Positions 34,601-41,594 of a DNA stretch of 53,828 nucleotides are shown here, one piece after another. The DNA is from a bacterium (GTDB lineage: Bacteria; Desulfobacterota; JAPLJL01). Position 1 is the stretch's first letter; each line of letters opens with the position of its first letter. Under the pieces are notes generated by a model. The model was not told where the DNA came from, did not search any database, and saw nothing but the letters and a program-made list of their open reading frames with translations. Location of the stretch: the NCBI GenBank assembly GCA_028713675.1, contig JAQTNV010000023.1, forward strand, positions 1-53,828, in the 5' to 3' direction. A program made the position numbers and the translations under genes.

Positions 34601-34999
34601 GCGGTGGACCGGGCGGCCCGGGATTTGAGCCCGGAAACCGAGCGGCCGGATCCGGAAACCCGGGACGAAGCCCGGAGCCTACTGGAAGGCTTTATCCGGT
34701 CCGATATATTTTCCGGGATCCGGGCGGAGAAAATCCTCGGAAAGGAAATACCGTTTACTATTCCCTGGGAAGGCAAGGTGATGGAGGGAATCATCGATCT
34801 GGTTTACGAGCGGGAGGGAGAGACGATCGTGGCGGATTATAAAACCGATTCGGTTGCGGAGGGCGAAATCCCGGAGCGGGCGGAAAAGTATCGGCTCCAG
34901 CGGGAGGTTTACCTGGAGGCCGTCCGCCGGGGATTGGGGATAGAAAACCCTCGCTTCCAGCTGATTTTTCTCCGGCCGGCCAAAGGGATTTATCTTTAA
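31571..34999 (+). CDS. addA: AddA/RecB-like ATP-dependent helicase-nuclease
   Basis: An active UvrD-type helicase plus C-terminal RecB-family nuclease; pairs with AddB to resect DNA ends for RecA. Motifs in order: VLVAGAGTGKTTILVKR (Walker A), VVALTFTEKAAAEM (Ia), TIHSFCAHLLR, ILVDEFQDTDPIQY (II), VGDPKQAIYTFRRAD (III), LFTNFRSH (IV), VISIHKAKGLEFPFVIL (V) and LYVALTRARERLLL (VI). Nuclease: GIICHRVLERCDF and GIIDLVYEREGETIVADYKTDS. Length 1142 residues. Two starts are possible: TTG 31571 and ATG 31598. I favour ATG 31598. Either way the first 15-25 residues come from repeat DNA. Confidence 0.93.
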   Translation: MTNESQRNPMKQKVGQGFNLAGNVEIPDSDQRQRAVTETGRNVVLVAGAGTGKTTILVKRIAETVLGQGIPLTQVVALTFTEKAAAEMKIRLGQKLAQMHGSLSAERGGKEEGETGDLCGRHGLAPDDLRARIEAAREVLEQAQIGTIHSFCAHLLRLYPLEARVSPGFQVDEGAVFEEFLNRKWGEWIESELKLGNPREPEWREILGLIRLEDLGRVARALSDFEIPLPAPDWELGEEARLAVRLEEFSLRLQDLVTRLKQVKSVILLEKLERIGEIVRMIRERDPGKDQAVSEFISSGGAPKPSTKWSEEDRELATRLYDEGMELVQVNPRAAGMVFRLLLPFIRSFREEYLAEGWVNFSGLLSLARDLLFRHPEVRRELKQKFRAILVDEFQDTDPIQYQIILLLAEKVEGKASSWDGLELEPGKLFIVGDPKQAIYTFRRADIEAYEEVLERVLRRTGVHLDLFTNFRSHPGIIDFVNRVFDGGARPGLGLIEARAGVQPSYHAIQSSRKQEFPCQKLEMILVDNPGGGLSADEARRGEAELMVRWIRETVGETIPDPEKGSRKSGYSDIALLLRSFTPVSIYLEAFKEAGIPYVIQGEKTFFSAQEVLDFHNLLKAVADPQDQLALVGVLRSPLGGLNDREIYELKARSGLSYLDPSPSCPPGLAPLFRSLRELNALSRQLSLPEIIDEVFARTYIREVTVSGHLGEQKLANLEKIRSRAAEMALPGGRPFGPGLSDFVRILEKSRRELKEEGESPLADETVEAVRVISIHKAKGLEFPFVILADLHRLERGVEEDQPVRADRRGQSLGLSLPGVKSLSAIELIQKEGQRKEEEEKRVLYVALTRARERLLLTGSARYEENTWLRQIARALETDFQEQKTGRLDPGGGVRIDFSIYEFNPARAPRRRAAARAGKPRDFCRISEFWKGREEFYRNVSPRFLSPTGLNKEEEVIAPALTGEDGGRKSRRPGPAGDGPSSARIGIICHRVLERCDFPVLADPGFDLSEAVDRAARDLSPETERPDPETRDEARSLLEGFIRSDIFSGIRAEKILGKEIPFTIPWEGKVMEGIIDLVYEREGETIVADYKTDSVAEGEIPERAEKYRLQREVYLEAVRRGLGIENPRFQLIFLRPAKGIYL

Positions 35000-35000
35000 G

Positions 35001-35112
35001 CGTAACCCCCAGGTTTGCGGGTTCCGGGTTCAACGTTCAAGATTCAGAGGTTAAAGGTCCAATATTTGGTCAAAGCGCAAAGTGTAAATAGCCAAGTCTT
35101 TAAATTCGAAAC
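35001..35112. repeat. Degenerate heptameric array between addA and the GT4 gene
   Basis: Units ggtttgc / gggttcc / gggttca / acgttca / agattca / gaggtta / aaggtcc grade into TCAAAGCGCAAAG. The gene that follows has no clear ribosome-binding site. Confidence 0.6.
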
Positions 35113-35115
35113 CCG

Positions 35116-36042
35116 ATGATCATCGCCCAGATAATCAAGTCCCGCGTTCCCCCCGTCGGGTACGGCGGGACCGAAAGGGTTGTGGACTGGCTGTCCCGGG
35201 CGCTGATCCGTCTGGGGCACCGGGTGGTTTTAGTGGCGCCGCCGGGCAGCCGGCTGGCCGGCGGCGAGCTGGTGGAAATTCCCCCCGGGGCAAATTCCCC
35301 GGATGAAATCATGGCGCTGGTCCCTCCGGAAGCTGAACTGCTGCATTTCTGTTTCCCGCCGGGAAAGGAGCCCTCCCGTCCCGGCCTGGTCACGATTCAT
35401 GGCAACATGGGATTCGATGAAGTCCCCGGCCGCAACACCGTTTTTTTAAGCCGGGACCACGCCCGGCGTCACGGCTCCCGGCACTTTGTCTATAACGGGC
35501 TGGACCCGGATGATTACGAGTTCCGCCGCGAGAAGGATGATTATTTCCTTTTCCTCTCCAAGTTTCTTTTCCGGAAGGGTCTGGACGCCGCCCTCGGCCT
35601 GGCCCGTGATCTGGATTTAAACCTGGTGGCCGCGGGGGGCCGGCGCCCTTCCTGGCGGAAAAAAACCAGGTTCGTCGGAGATGTGGGCGGAGAGGAAAAA
35701 CGGAGGCTCCTGGCCGGGGCCCGGGCCCTGATTTTCCCGATCCGCTGGCCCGAGCCGTTCGGCCTGGTGGTGATCGAGGCCCTCGCGAGCGGAACTCCGG
35801 TGATCGCCGCCAGGGTGGGATCCTTGCCGGAAATCATAACCCCGGAAACGGGGTTTTTATGCGATACCTATGATGACTTTGTCCGGGCGATCGGCCGGGT
35901 GGGCGAAATCGATCCGGAGGCCTGCCGGAAAAGGGTTGAGGAATTATTTACCTCCGAATGCATGGCCCGGAATTATCTGCGTTATTACGGACAGATCCTG
36001 GAAAAGGGCGGGGTGGGAGAAAAATCCCTGGCGGAAGAATAA
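35116..36042 (+). CDS. GT-B glycosyltransferase, family 4 type
   Basis: A 308-residue protein. N-terminal acceptor half with the glycine loop VPPVGYGGTERVVDWLSRAL; C-terminal Rossmann half with YFLFLSKFLFRKGLDAALGLA, RFVGDVGGEEKRRLL and the nucleotide-sugar motif EPFGLVVIEALASGTPVIA (E-x7-E). It transfers a sugar from an activated nucleotide donor, probably to a glycan or lipid carrier; donor and acceptor are not predictable. At 308 residues it is shorter than typical GT4 enzymes (350-400). It converges on the GT2-like gene, 12 bases apart. Confidence 0.88.
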   Translation: MIIAQIIKSRVPPVGYGGTERVVDWLSRALIRLGHRVVLVAPPGSRLAGGELVEIPPGANSPDEIMALVPPEAELLHFCFPPGKEPSRPGLVTIHGNMGFDEVPGRNTVFLSRDHARRHGSRHFVYNGLDPDDYEFRREKDDYFLFLSKFLFRKGLDAALGLARDLDLNLVAAGGRRPSWRKKTRFVGDVGGEEKRRLLAGARALIFPIRWPEPFGLVVIEALASGTPVIAARVGSLPEIITPETGFLCDTYDDFVRAIGRVGEIDPEACRKRVEELFTSECMARNYLRYYGQILEKGGVGEKSLAEE

Positions 36043-36054
36043 CCCCCAAGTCGT

Positions 36055-36936
36055 CTATTTGATCAATTTGTAATTTTTATACTCCCCGATCCGGTACCCG
36101 CCCAGAAATTTATTCTCGAGGTAGGTTAAAGCCCGGTTCCAGGGCCGGTTGTGTTCATGTCTGACCGCCGGGTTCTCGGACACACTCCAGTCCTTCCCGG
36201 CGATCCTCCCGGCCATCACCCGGGGATGGGTGCCGGTGAAGAGGGCCAGGTGCTTCAGGCTTCCGTATTCGAAACTGGCTTCCCGGTCCGGGTGATGTTT
36301 TTTTACCCATTCCTGGTCGTGATGGACCGAGTCCAGGGCGATCTGTTTCTTCTTCATCGTGCGGGGATTCCGCACCCAGCCATAGTGGTAAACCGCGGCG
36401 CCGGAATGGGCCACCCGGAGTTTCCGGCCGTCCCGGCGGAAGCCCTGGGCGCTTTTCCAGGAGGAAACCCCGATCCCGTTGCGGATCACCCGGACCTCCC
36501 GGCGGTACCAGTGGCGGTCCCGCTGGCAGGTTTCGTAGCTTCCCCAGAAATGGACATAATCGAAGAGCAGGCCTTCCACTTCCGGACGGTTTAAATTCCG
36601 TTCCATCGCCTCCCGGACGACCGGCAGGAATTTTTCGTGGACCACCTCGTCGGCCTGCAGGTAAAAGCACCAGTCCCCGGTGCAGCGGGAAAGGGCCCGG
36701 TTTGTCTCCTCCGCGTTGATGGCGCCGTGCACAAAGAGCCGGGGGTCCCAGACCGATTCGATGATGTTTACCTTGGGATCGCAGATGGCGCGGATCGCCT
36801 CGGTGGTTCCGTCCCGCGAATCGCCGGCGGCGACCCAGAACTCGTCCACCAGGGGGAGGATCGAGGAGATCGCTTCCACGACGGGGTAATCGAGTTCGAG
36901 GGCGTTTTTGACGAAGGTAAAGCCGCTGATTTTCAT
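36055..36936 (-). CDS. GT-A glycosyltransferase-like protein, family 2 type
   Basis: A 293-residue protein starting MKISGFTFVKNALELDYP. SILPLVDEFWVAAGDSRDGT carries a GT2-like N-terminal donor motif (D-S-R-D-G-T in place of S-x-D-x-T), and YLQADEVVHEKFLP supplies a probable metal-binding acidic pair (A-D-E in place of D-x-D). The C-terminal part is rich in His and aromatics (AHSGAAVYHYGWVRNPRTM). Such proteins often modify cell-surface glycans. It is the last gene of the minus-strand group containing the tungstate genes, 12 bases after tupC; whether that link is functional is doubtful. Confidence 0.75.
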   Translation of the reverse strand: MKISGFTFVKNALELDYPVVEAISSILPLVDEFWVAAGDSRDGTTEAIRAICDPKVNIIESVWDPRLFVHGAINAEETNRALSRCTGDWCFYLQADEVVHEKFLPVVREAMERNLNRPEVEGLLFDYVHFWGSYETCQRDRHWYRREVRVIRNGIGVSSWKSAQGFRRDGRKLRVAHSGAAVYHYGWVRNPRTMKKKQIALDSVHHDQEWVKKHHPDREASFEYGSLKHLALFTGTHPRVMAGRIAGKDWSVSENPAVRHEHNRPWNRALTYLENKFLGGYRIGEYKNYKLIK

Positions 36937-36948
36937 TTTTTTATTTTC

Positions 36949-37953
36949 CTAGGAATGGATTTTCACCGCCTCCGGTCCGATCGTCACCGTGACCGTTGAT
37001 CCCAGGTTGATTTTAAGTCTGGTGAATCTTTCCCGGGAAATAAAGACGACTACTTCGATTTCACCGGAAATCGTCAGCCGGACCGTCTCCCTTTCCAGGA
37101 TCGCTTTGGTCACCGTTCCCGAGAGGCATCCGGGGTTTTCTCCGGGCCCCGGGGCGGGAATGATTTCCATTTTGTCCGGGTCCAGGGAGACCTGGACCTT
37201 TCCTTCCGGCCCGGACCTGACGGGGAATTCCACCCCGGGCGAGAGCCGGAGGAATTTATTTCCGCTCCGGGTTTCAACCCGGGCGCTGAGAAAATTCTCC
37301 GGGGTCGGACCGGCGCATTTTCCCTCGAGGAGGAAAAGGATCTCGTCGGCCAGGCGGTGGGCCTGGGGCGGGGTGTGGGTGGCGATAATCACGGTCCGGC
37401 CGTAATCGGTTTTCTGCTTCAGAATCAGCTCCTCCACCTGGCCGGTGTGGGCGCGGTCGACGTTGGCGGTCGGCTCATCCAGGAGCAGGACCTCGGTGCC
37501 GAGGGCCAGGGCCCGGGTGATGGCCACCCTTTGGTATTCCCCTCCGGAAAGCTCACGGGAGGAGCGGTCGGCCAGGTGCTCGAGCTCAGCGAGCTTCAGA
37601 TGTTCCTGGACCCGGGACCGGATCTCCTCCTTTTTCATCCCGCGCAATTTGAGCCCGTAGGCGAGATTCTGGTAAACCGAGCCGGAAAAAAGATAGGGCG
37701 ATTGATGCAGCAGGGTCATTCTCCGGCGGATTACGGAATCTTCATCCGCTCCGGCCGCTTCCCGGCCGTCGCAGAGGATTTTCCCCCGGGCCGGAGAGAG
37801 CAGGAGATTAATGGCCTTGAGCAGGGTGGTCTTACCCGAGCCGTTGGGGCCGATGATGGCGTAGATCCGGCCTTCGCCGAAACTCAGTTCCGGGATGGAA
37901 AGAACAACCCGGCGGTTGAATTGGACTTCGAGATCTTTTATTTCAATCCGCAT
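36949..37953 (-). CDS. tupC: Tungstate/molybdate-type ABC transporter ATP-binding protein with Mop/TOBE tail
   Basis: A 334-residue protein. Nucleotide-binding domain, residues 1-230: Walker A GPNGSGKTTLLK, Q-loop LLHQSPYLF, signature LSGGEYQRVAITRALA, Walker B VLLLDEPTANVD and switch His in IIATHTPPQ. The C-terminal 100 residues include a Mop/TOBE-like beta domain (LSGTVTKAILERETVRLTISG, GSTVTVTIGPEAVKI). It is followed upstream by a TupB-type permease gene, so it powers oxyanion import, most likely tungstate or molybdate. No periplasmic binding protein (TupA) gene is in the window. A repeat array precedes its start and there is no Shine-Dalgarno sequence. Confidence 0.85.
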   Translation of the reverse strand: MRIEIKDLEVQFNRRVVLSIPELSFGEGRIYAIIGPNGSGKTTLLKAINLLLSPARGKILCDGREAAGADEDSVIRRRMTLLHQSPYLFSGSVYQNLAYGLKLRGMKKEEIRSRVQEHLKLAELEHLADRSSRELSGGEYQRVAITRALALGTEVLLLDEPTANVDRAHTGQVEELILKQKTDYGRTVIIATHTPPQAHRLADEILFLLEGKCAGPTPENFLSARVETRSGNKFLRLSPGVEFPVRSGPEGKVQVSLDPDKMEIIPAPGPGENPGCLSGTVTKAILERETVRLTISGEIEVVVFISRERFTRLKINLGSTVTVTIGPEAVKIHS

Positions 37954-37960
37954 AAATGTG

Positions 37961-38046
37961 TTTTAGTGTTTTGGTGTTTTGGTGTTTTAGTGTTTTAGCT
38001 TTTTGGTTTTAGCAAAATACCAACAACTAACTTACCAACTTACCAA
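37961..38046. repeat. Array between tupC and tupB (GTGTTTTG and CCAACTTA types)
   Basis: About six units near GTGTTTT(G/A) are followed by 8-base units ccaacaac / taacttac / caacttac / caactcac. They fill the entire gap between the two genes. Confidence 0.75.
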
Positions 38047-38047
38047 C

Positions 38048-38740
38048 TCACTTTTTATATCCCTGCAGATACTGCAGCAGAATATTGATTCCCAGGGCCA
38101 CGGCGAGCAGGATAAATCCGAGGGCGAGAGCGAACCCGAATTCCCCCTTGCTGTGTTCCAGGGCGATCGCGGTGGTGATCGTGCGGGTGAATCCCTTGAT
38201 GTTGCCGCCCAGGATGACCGCCGCCCCGATCTCGGCGATCGCCCGCCCGAAGCCGGTGATCACCGCCGCCAGGACCTGGAACCGGGCTTCGACGATGATC
38301 TGGGCCGCCACCTGCCAGCCTCTGGCCCCGAGCGTCAGGGCGGTTTCCCGGATCCGCGCCTCGATTCCCTGGACGGCGGAGATGGTCAGGGCGGTGACGA
38401 TCGGAGACACCAGGATAAACTGGCCGATGCTCATGGCGTTGGGGGTGAAGAGCAGATCCAGGAATCCCAGGGGCCCGCGCCGGGAAATGAACGAATAGAC
38501 GAAAAGCCCGACTACCACGGTGGGCAGGGCCAGCAGAGTGTTCAGGATCACGATGACCGGGCGTTTCCCACGGAAATCATTCGTTCCGATCAGGATTCCG
38601 AGCGGGACGCCGACCAGGGCCGCCAGGAAAATGGCGACCAGGGAAACCCGGAGGGAAGTGAAGACCACTTCCATTACCTCCGGGTCGAGGGAGAAAATCA
38701 GCTGAAAGGCGCGGATGATTCCTTCGTAAAGATAATCCAT
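38048..38740 (-). CDS. tupB: Tungstate-type ABC transporter permease
   Basis: A 230-residue inner-membrane protein with about five transmembrane helices. The cytoplasmic coupling loop is typical of the TupB/ModB class: ETALTLGARGWQVAAQIIVEARFQVLAAVITGFGRAIAEIGAA (A-x3-G-x9-P-type EAA loop, with the Pro replaced). The opening FSLDPEVMEVVFTSLRVSLVAIFLAALVGVPLG and ALPTVVVGLFVY match TupB proteins as I know them. With the adjacent ATPase it forms the transporter core. In transcription order it follows the storage-protein genes. Confidence 0.85.
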   Translation of the reverse strand: MDYLYEGIIRAFQLIFSLDPEVMEVVFTSLRVSLVAIFLAALVGVPLGILIGTNDFRGKRPVIVILNTLLALPTVVVGLFVYSFISRRGPLGFLDLLFTPNAMSIGQFILVSPIVTALTISAVQGIEARIRETALTLGARGWQVAAQIIVEARFQVLAAVITGFGRAIAEIGAAVILGGNIKGFTRTITTAIALEHSKGEFGFALALGFILLAVALGINILLQYLQGYKK

Positions 38741-38926
38741 AAAATCAGAGAGTTAGTAAGTTGGTGAGTTGGAAGGTTTGTTTAGCCATGTAAATCAACG
38801 AGTTGATAAGTTGGCGCGTTGGCAGGTTGGTGAATTTGCAAGTTGTTTAATTTGAATATTATTTTTAAAGTCATTTTGAATATATTTTACCAACACACCA
38901 ACTTTCAAACACACTAACTCACGATT
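38741..38926. repeat. Octameric repeats in inverted orientation between tupB and a mos-like gene
   Basis: Left part: gttagtaa / gttggtga / gttggaag, then ttggcgcg / ttggcagg / ttggtgaa / tttgcaag. Right part (38888-38925): complement-type units ccaacaca / ccaacttt / caaacaca / ctaactca. The two ends could pair to form a long imperfect stem. Confidence 0.7.
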
Positions 38927-39745
38927 TTATCGGTAGATGATCGTTCCGGCCGGTTCGCCCCGCAACGCCTTCCCCATCTGTCCCGGCCTCAGTCCGTTGA
39001 TAATCTGGATCCGGCGGATGTGCCTGGCGTCGGTCATGAATTTAAGCACCGAGCGTTCTATGATCAGGTCCTCGAGGTCGAGCGCCAGGAGTTTCCGGAC
39101 GCTGATTTTCCTGATCAGTTTGACCTTTTTTCCTTTTTTCGGATCCCCGGTGTAGAGCCCGTCCTCGTCTTTAATATAAATCAGGGAGCGGACTCCCAGG
39201 GTTTCCGCCAGGAGGAAGACCCCGGCATCGGTCCGGCACTCAGGAATCCGGCCCACCCGGGGAGGCTCTTCCCAGTATTCGTAAGGGGGCATCCCGGCCA
39301 GAATCGGAAGAGAGCCCGAAGCCAGGTATATTGGGAGCATCTCCAGGTGATCGTTCGGGACGTAAATGCCTCCATGGGAGGCCAGGAGCATGTGCAGGAT
39401 CCGGGCGTTCTGCCGGGAAACCGATTCCCCCAGCTTGGCGATGATCCCGGTCGGCATTCCGAGATCCAGCGCGACGCTGTAGGCGTGGCGGGAACGGGTC
39501 CCCCCGCCGGTGCCGATGATGATCCGGTGTTTCTTCCGGAGGCGGGTGATTTCCCGGAGGAGGGGAAAGACCGCGGCTTTTCCCCGGTCCATGATGGATT
39601 GACCCCCGATTTTGACCAGGTGGGCGTCCGGCAGCATCCGGACGACCCGTCCGCGAATGGATCGGGTTTCCAAATCAAGATCGGAGATGTCTAAATTCTG
39701 TGAGTTAGTAAGTTTGTGAGTTTGTGTGTTGGCAGGACTGATCAT
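38927..39745 (-). CDS. Molybdenum/tungsten storage protein (MosA/MosB) family subunit
   Basis: A 272-residue amino-acid-kinase-fold protein. It looks like a UMP kinase at first sight but matches the MoSto storage family better: LVKIGGQSIMDRGKAAVFPL, IIGTGGGTRSRHAYSVALDLG, GMPPYEYWEEPPRVGRIPE, TDAGVFLLAETLGVRSLIY, KDEDGLYTGDPKK and IQIINGLRPGQMGKALRGE. In Azotobacter the MosA3B3 cage uses ATP to pack polyoxometalate clusters of Mo or W. A paralogue lies at 40156, consistent with two subunits. Residues 3-17 (SPANTQTHKLTNSQN) are encoded by an octamer array, so the true N-terminus is unclear. It shares the strand with tupB/tupC, which suggests uptake plus storage. Confidence 0.8.
   Translation of the reverse strand: MISPANTQTHKLTNSQNLDISDLDLETRSIRGRVVRMLPDAHLVKIGGQSIMDRGKAAVFPLLREITRLRKKHRIIIGTGGGTRSRHAYSVALDLGMPTGIIAKLGESVSRQNARILHMLLASHGGIYVPNDHLEMLPIYLASGSLPILAGMPPYEYWEEPPRVGRIPECRTDAGVFLLAETLGVRSLIYIKDEDGLYTGDPKKGKKVKLIRKISVRKLLALDLEDLIIERSVLKFMTDARHIRRIQIINGLRPGQMGKALRGEPAGTIIYR
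39702..39745. repeat. Octameric array covering the 5' end of the mos-like gene
   Basis: Units gttagtaa / gtttgtga / gtttgtgt / gttggcag. They code for the odd N-terminus of the minus-strand protein. Confidence 0.7.
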
Positions 39746-39747
39746 AA

Positions 39748-40116
39748 TTATTCTCGGAAATTATCAATCGAATTAATCAGCGAGGTAAGCATTTTCGAAA
39801 TTACATAGCATTCCTGGTAAAGAGAATCATGTTTGACCTCGGTAATTTCTTTTTGGAGAAGAGCAATTTTTAAAGCGGGAATACATTCAAATGCAGAAGC
39901 TACGGAAGTATGCAGAAATTGTTTTTTTTCCTTTTTATATTTTCTCCCGATTCCCTCGGCAATGTTATTTGCAATAGAGAGAGATGATCTTCTGAGTTGA
40001 TCTCCGAGGGATGATTGATGCTTGGGTTTAAATTCTTCGCTGACATTAAATATCTCGTTAATAAATTCAATCGATTTTTGATAAACATCAAGATTTTCAA
40101 AAATGAATTTATTCAT
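39748..40116 (-). CDS. Four-helix-bundle protein (23S rRNA intervening-sequence protein family)
   Basis: A 122-residue protein with the family pattern: FENLDVYQKSIEFINEI near the start, SLGDQLRRSSLSIANNIAEG (hallmark), KKEKKQFLHTSVASAFE and a helical tail. Members were first noted inside 23S rRNA intervening sequences but also occur as scattered genes; their function is unknown. The gene is visibly AT-rich compared with neighbours, sits between two paralogous storage-protein genes and is flanked by octamer arrays in opposite orientation. This suggests a late insertion into an older pair. A Shine-Dalgarno-like AAGGATA precedes its ATG. Confidence 0.88.
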   Translation of the reverse strand: MNKFIFENLDVYQKSIEFINEIFNVSEEFKPKHQSSLGDQLRRSSLSIANNIAEGIGRKYKKEKKQFLHTSVASAFECIPALKIALLQKEITEVKHDSLYQECYVISKMLTSLINSIDNFRE

Positions 40117-40137
40117 TGGTTATCCTTACCTGTTTTC

Positions 40138-40166
40138 TTTTACCAACACACTAACTTACCAACTAA
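40138..40166. repeat. Octameric array, CCAACTTA type, at the 3' end of the second mos-like gene
   Basis: ttaccaac / acactaac / ttaccaac / taac; roughly the reverse complement of the array at 39702 on the other side of the four-helix-bundle gene. Confidence 0.65.
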
Positions 40167-40983
40167 CGTCTTTATAAATGACTGTGCCGACTTTCTTCCC
40201 TGCTAGTGCCTTGGTCAGGTTGCCGGGGATGAGGCCGTTGATGATCCTCACCTCGGTGGTGTTCCGGGCCTGGAGAAGCAGTTCGACCACCTTCCTCTCC
40301 AGCGGGAGCCCGGGCAGGTTCAGGTCCAGCAATTCGCGGGCGCCGATCCGCGGGATCAGGCGGGCGTTTTTGTTTTTCCGGGGATCGGCGGTATAGAGGC
40401 CGTCCACGTCCTTGAGCAGAATGAGAGGGCGGGTGCCGAAGGTTTCTGAAAAAAGAAACATTCCGGTATCGGAACCGTGAGGAGGAATCCGGCCCCGGGG
40501 CGGAGGCTGTTCCCAGTATTGATAAGGCGGCATGGCCGTGATCACCGGGATGGCTCCGCTGGCCAGGTAAAGCGGCAGTTCCTCGAAATGCTCCTGGGGG
40601 GTCCTGATCGCGCCGTGTTTTGCCAGGAGCACCTGGAGCATCAGGGCGTTCTGCTCCGACATGGCCTTGGCGATGGTGGCCAGACCCCCGGTAGGAAGCC
40701 CCAGATCCACCCCGAGGGAATAGGTGTGACGCTCCCGCGCTCCGCCGCCCACCCCGATTATCAATTGATATTTACGGCGCAGGCGCCCGATTTCCTCCAC
40801 CAGGTTTTCCAGCCCGGTTTTTCCCCGGTCCATGATGCTGCGCCCGCCGATTTTAATCGGATCGACTTCCGGCAGGATACGGAATTCCTCCCGGATCCTG
40901 GTTCCGCGGATAACCTTTTTGCTGACGAGGGACTCCCGCATCAGGCGGGAGATCAGGTGCTTTCGCGTGTCTTTTCTAATCAT
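40156..40983 (-). CDS. Second molybdenum/tungsten storage protein (MosA/MosB) family subunit
   Basis: A 275-residue paralogue of the protein at 38927: PIKIGGRSIMDRGKTGLENL, LIIGVGGGARERHTYSLGVD, AMPPYQYWEQPPPRGRIPP, SDTGMFLFSETFGTRPLIL, KDVDGLYTADPRKN and VRIINGLIPGNLTKALAGK. The N-terminal 40 residues are Arg/Lys-rich (RKDTRKHLISRLMRE) and differ from the paralogue. I do not assign alpha or beta. It is the first gene of the minus-strand group (storage, four-helix, storage, tupB, tupC, GT2), so it probably follows the promoter in the AT-rich gap to its right. A plain UMP kinase is less likely: the M-P-P-Y and R-I-P-P signatures are not found there. Confidence 0.8.
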   Translation of the reverse strand: MIRKDTRKHLISRLMRESLVSKKVIRGTRIREEFRILPEVDPIKIGGRSIMDRGKTGLENLVEEIGRLRRKYQLIIGVGGGARERHTYSLGVDLGLPTGGLATIAKAMSEQNALMLQVLLAKHGAIRTPQEHFEELPLYLASGAIPVITAMPPYQYWEQPPPRGRIPPHGSDTGMFLFSETFGTRPLILLKDVDGLYTADPRKNKNARLIPRIGARELLDLNLPGLPLERKVVELLLQARNTTEVRIINGLIPGNLTKALAGKKVGTVIYKDVSW

Positions 40984-41289
40984 CGGTGCTGGCGGGTTTC
41001 CGCTTTAACTTGACCCTCTTTGCCCGCATATCGTAATAAAATCCGGGTGCTCTGGAAAATTTCTTTTATTCTAATGGAAAGCGGAACAGTTTCAAATTCC
41101 GATGGTGTCGAGCAAGATAAATAGCCGGTTTTCATTCTTCTCTCCGCGGGTTGCCGGGGAGGGGATGCGGTGGAATATCAGGTCAGGGGAATCAAGGAAT
41201 AAATCCGCATTTTCCCTCGGGTTGTTGAGTGAATCTCAATTAATATTAAATAAGGTTTGGCTGGGAACGAATTAGCCTTCGATAGATAT

Positions 41290-41305
41290 TGTGATTTAAG
41301 TCATA
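41290..41305. promoter_or_regulatory. CRP-like palindrome upstream of surface protein A1
   Basis: TGTGA-tttaag-TCATA matches TGTGA-N6-TCACA at 9 of 10 specified positions. About 145 bases upstream of the predicted -35. Confidence 0.35.
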
Positions 41306-41448
41306 GTAACCTTTGAATATAGGATTTAAAATAATTTAAATGGCATAGAAAATTGGAGAGATAACTATTTGAATTGTAATAGTTTTTCAAACAACTGAAA
41401 ATTGATTCGAGAATGCAATAACCTCTGGAAATAAACGGTGTTCAGGGG

Positions 41449-41476
41449 TTGACTATATTGACTACTATATTAATAT
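41449..41476 (+). promoter_or_regulatory. Candidate promoter of surface protein A1
   Basis: TTGACT (41449-41454), a 16-base spacer and TAATAT (41471-41476). A second TTGACT follows 9 bases after the first. The leader to the start at 41595 would be about 110 bases. Confidence 0.45.
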
Positions 41477-41594
41477 TTATCAGATATAAGAATTAAAATT
41501 CAAAAAGGAGCTTTTAAATAGATTTATAAACCATTATAGAACCCCAAAAATTTTATCTCATCCATATTTTGAGATCACCACAAGGAGGTAGATC

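Larger units (their letters stand above)
40984..41594. promoter_or_regulatory. 611-base AT-rich divergent control region
   Basis: No gene is evident here. The right half is strongly AT-rich and holds a CRP-like site (41290), a promoter (41449), a small hairpin ATCTCA/TGAGAT (41555-41575) and the Shine-Dalgarno sequence of A1. Unlike most gaps to the left, it contains no heptamer array. The left part should contain the promoter of the storage-protein genes, but I see no convincing one. Confidence 0.6.

Noticed and set aside
37961-38046. Possible CRISPR array
   Set aside because: Units are only 7-8 bases with no spacers and no cas genes; this is a simple tandem array.
39748-40116. 23S rRNA intervening sequence within an rRNA gene
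   Set aside because: The protein family fits, but there is no rRNA sequence around it.
38927-40983. Two UMP kinases
   Set aside because: The amino-acid-kinase fold is shared, but MPPY, RIPP/RIPE and NGLxPG signatures and the paired genes near a tungstate transporter fit the molybdenum-storage family better. UMP kinase remains the alternative.
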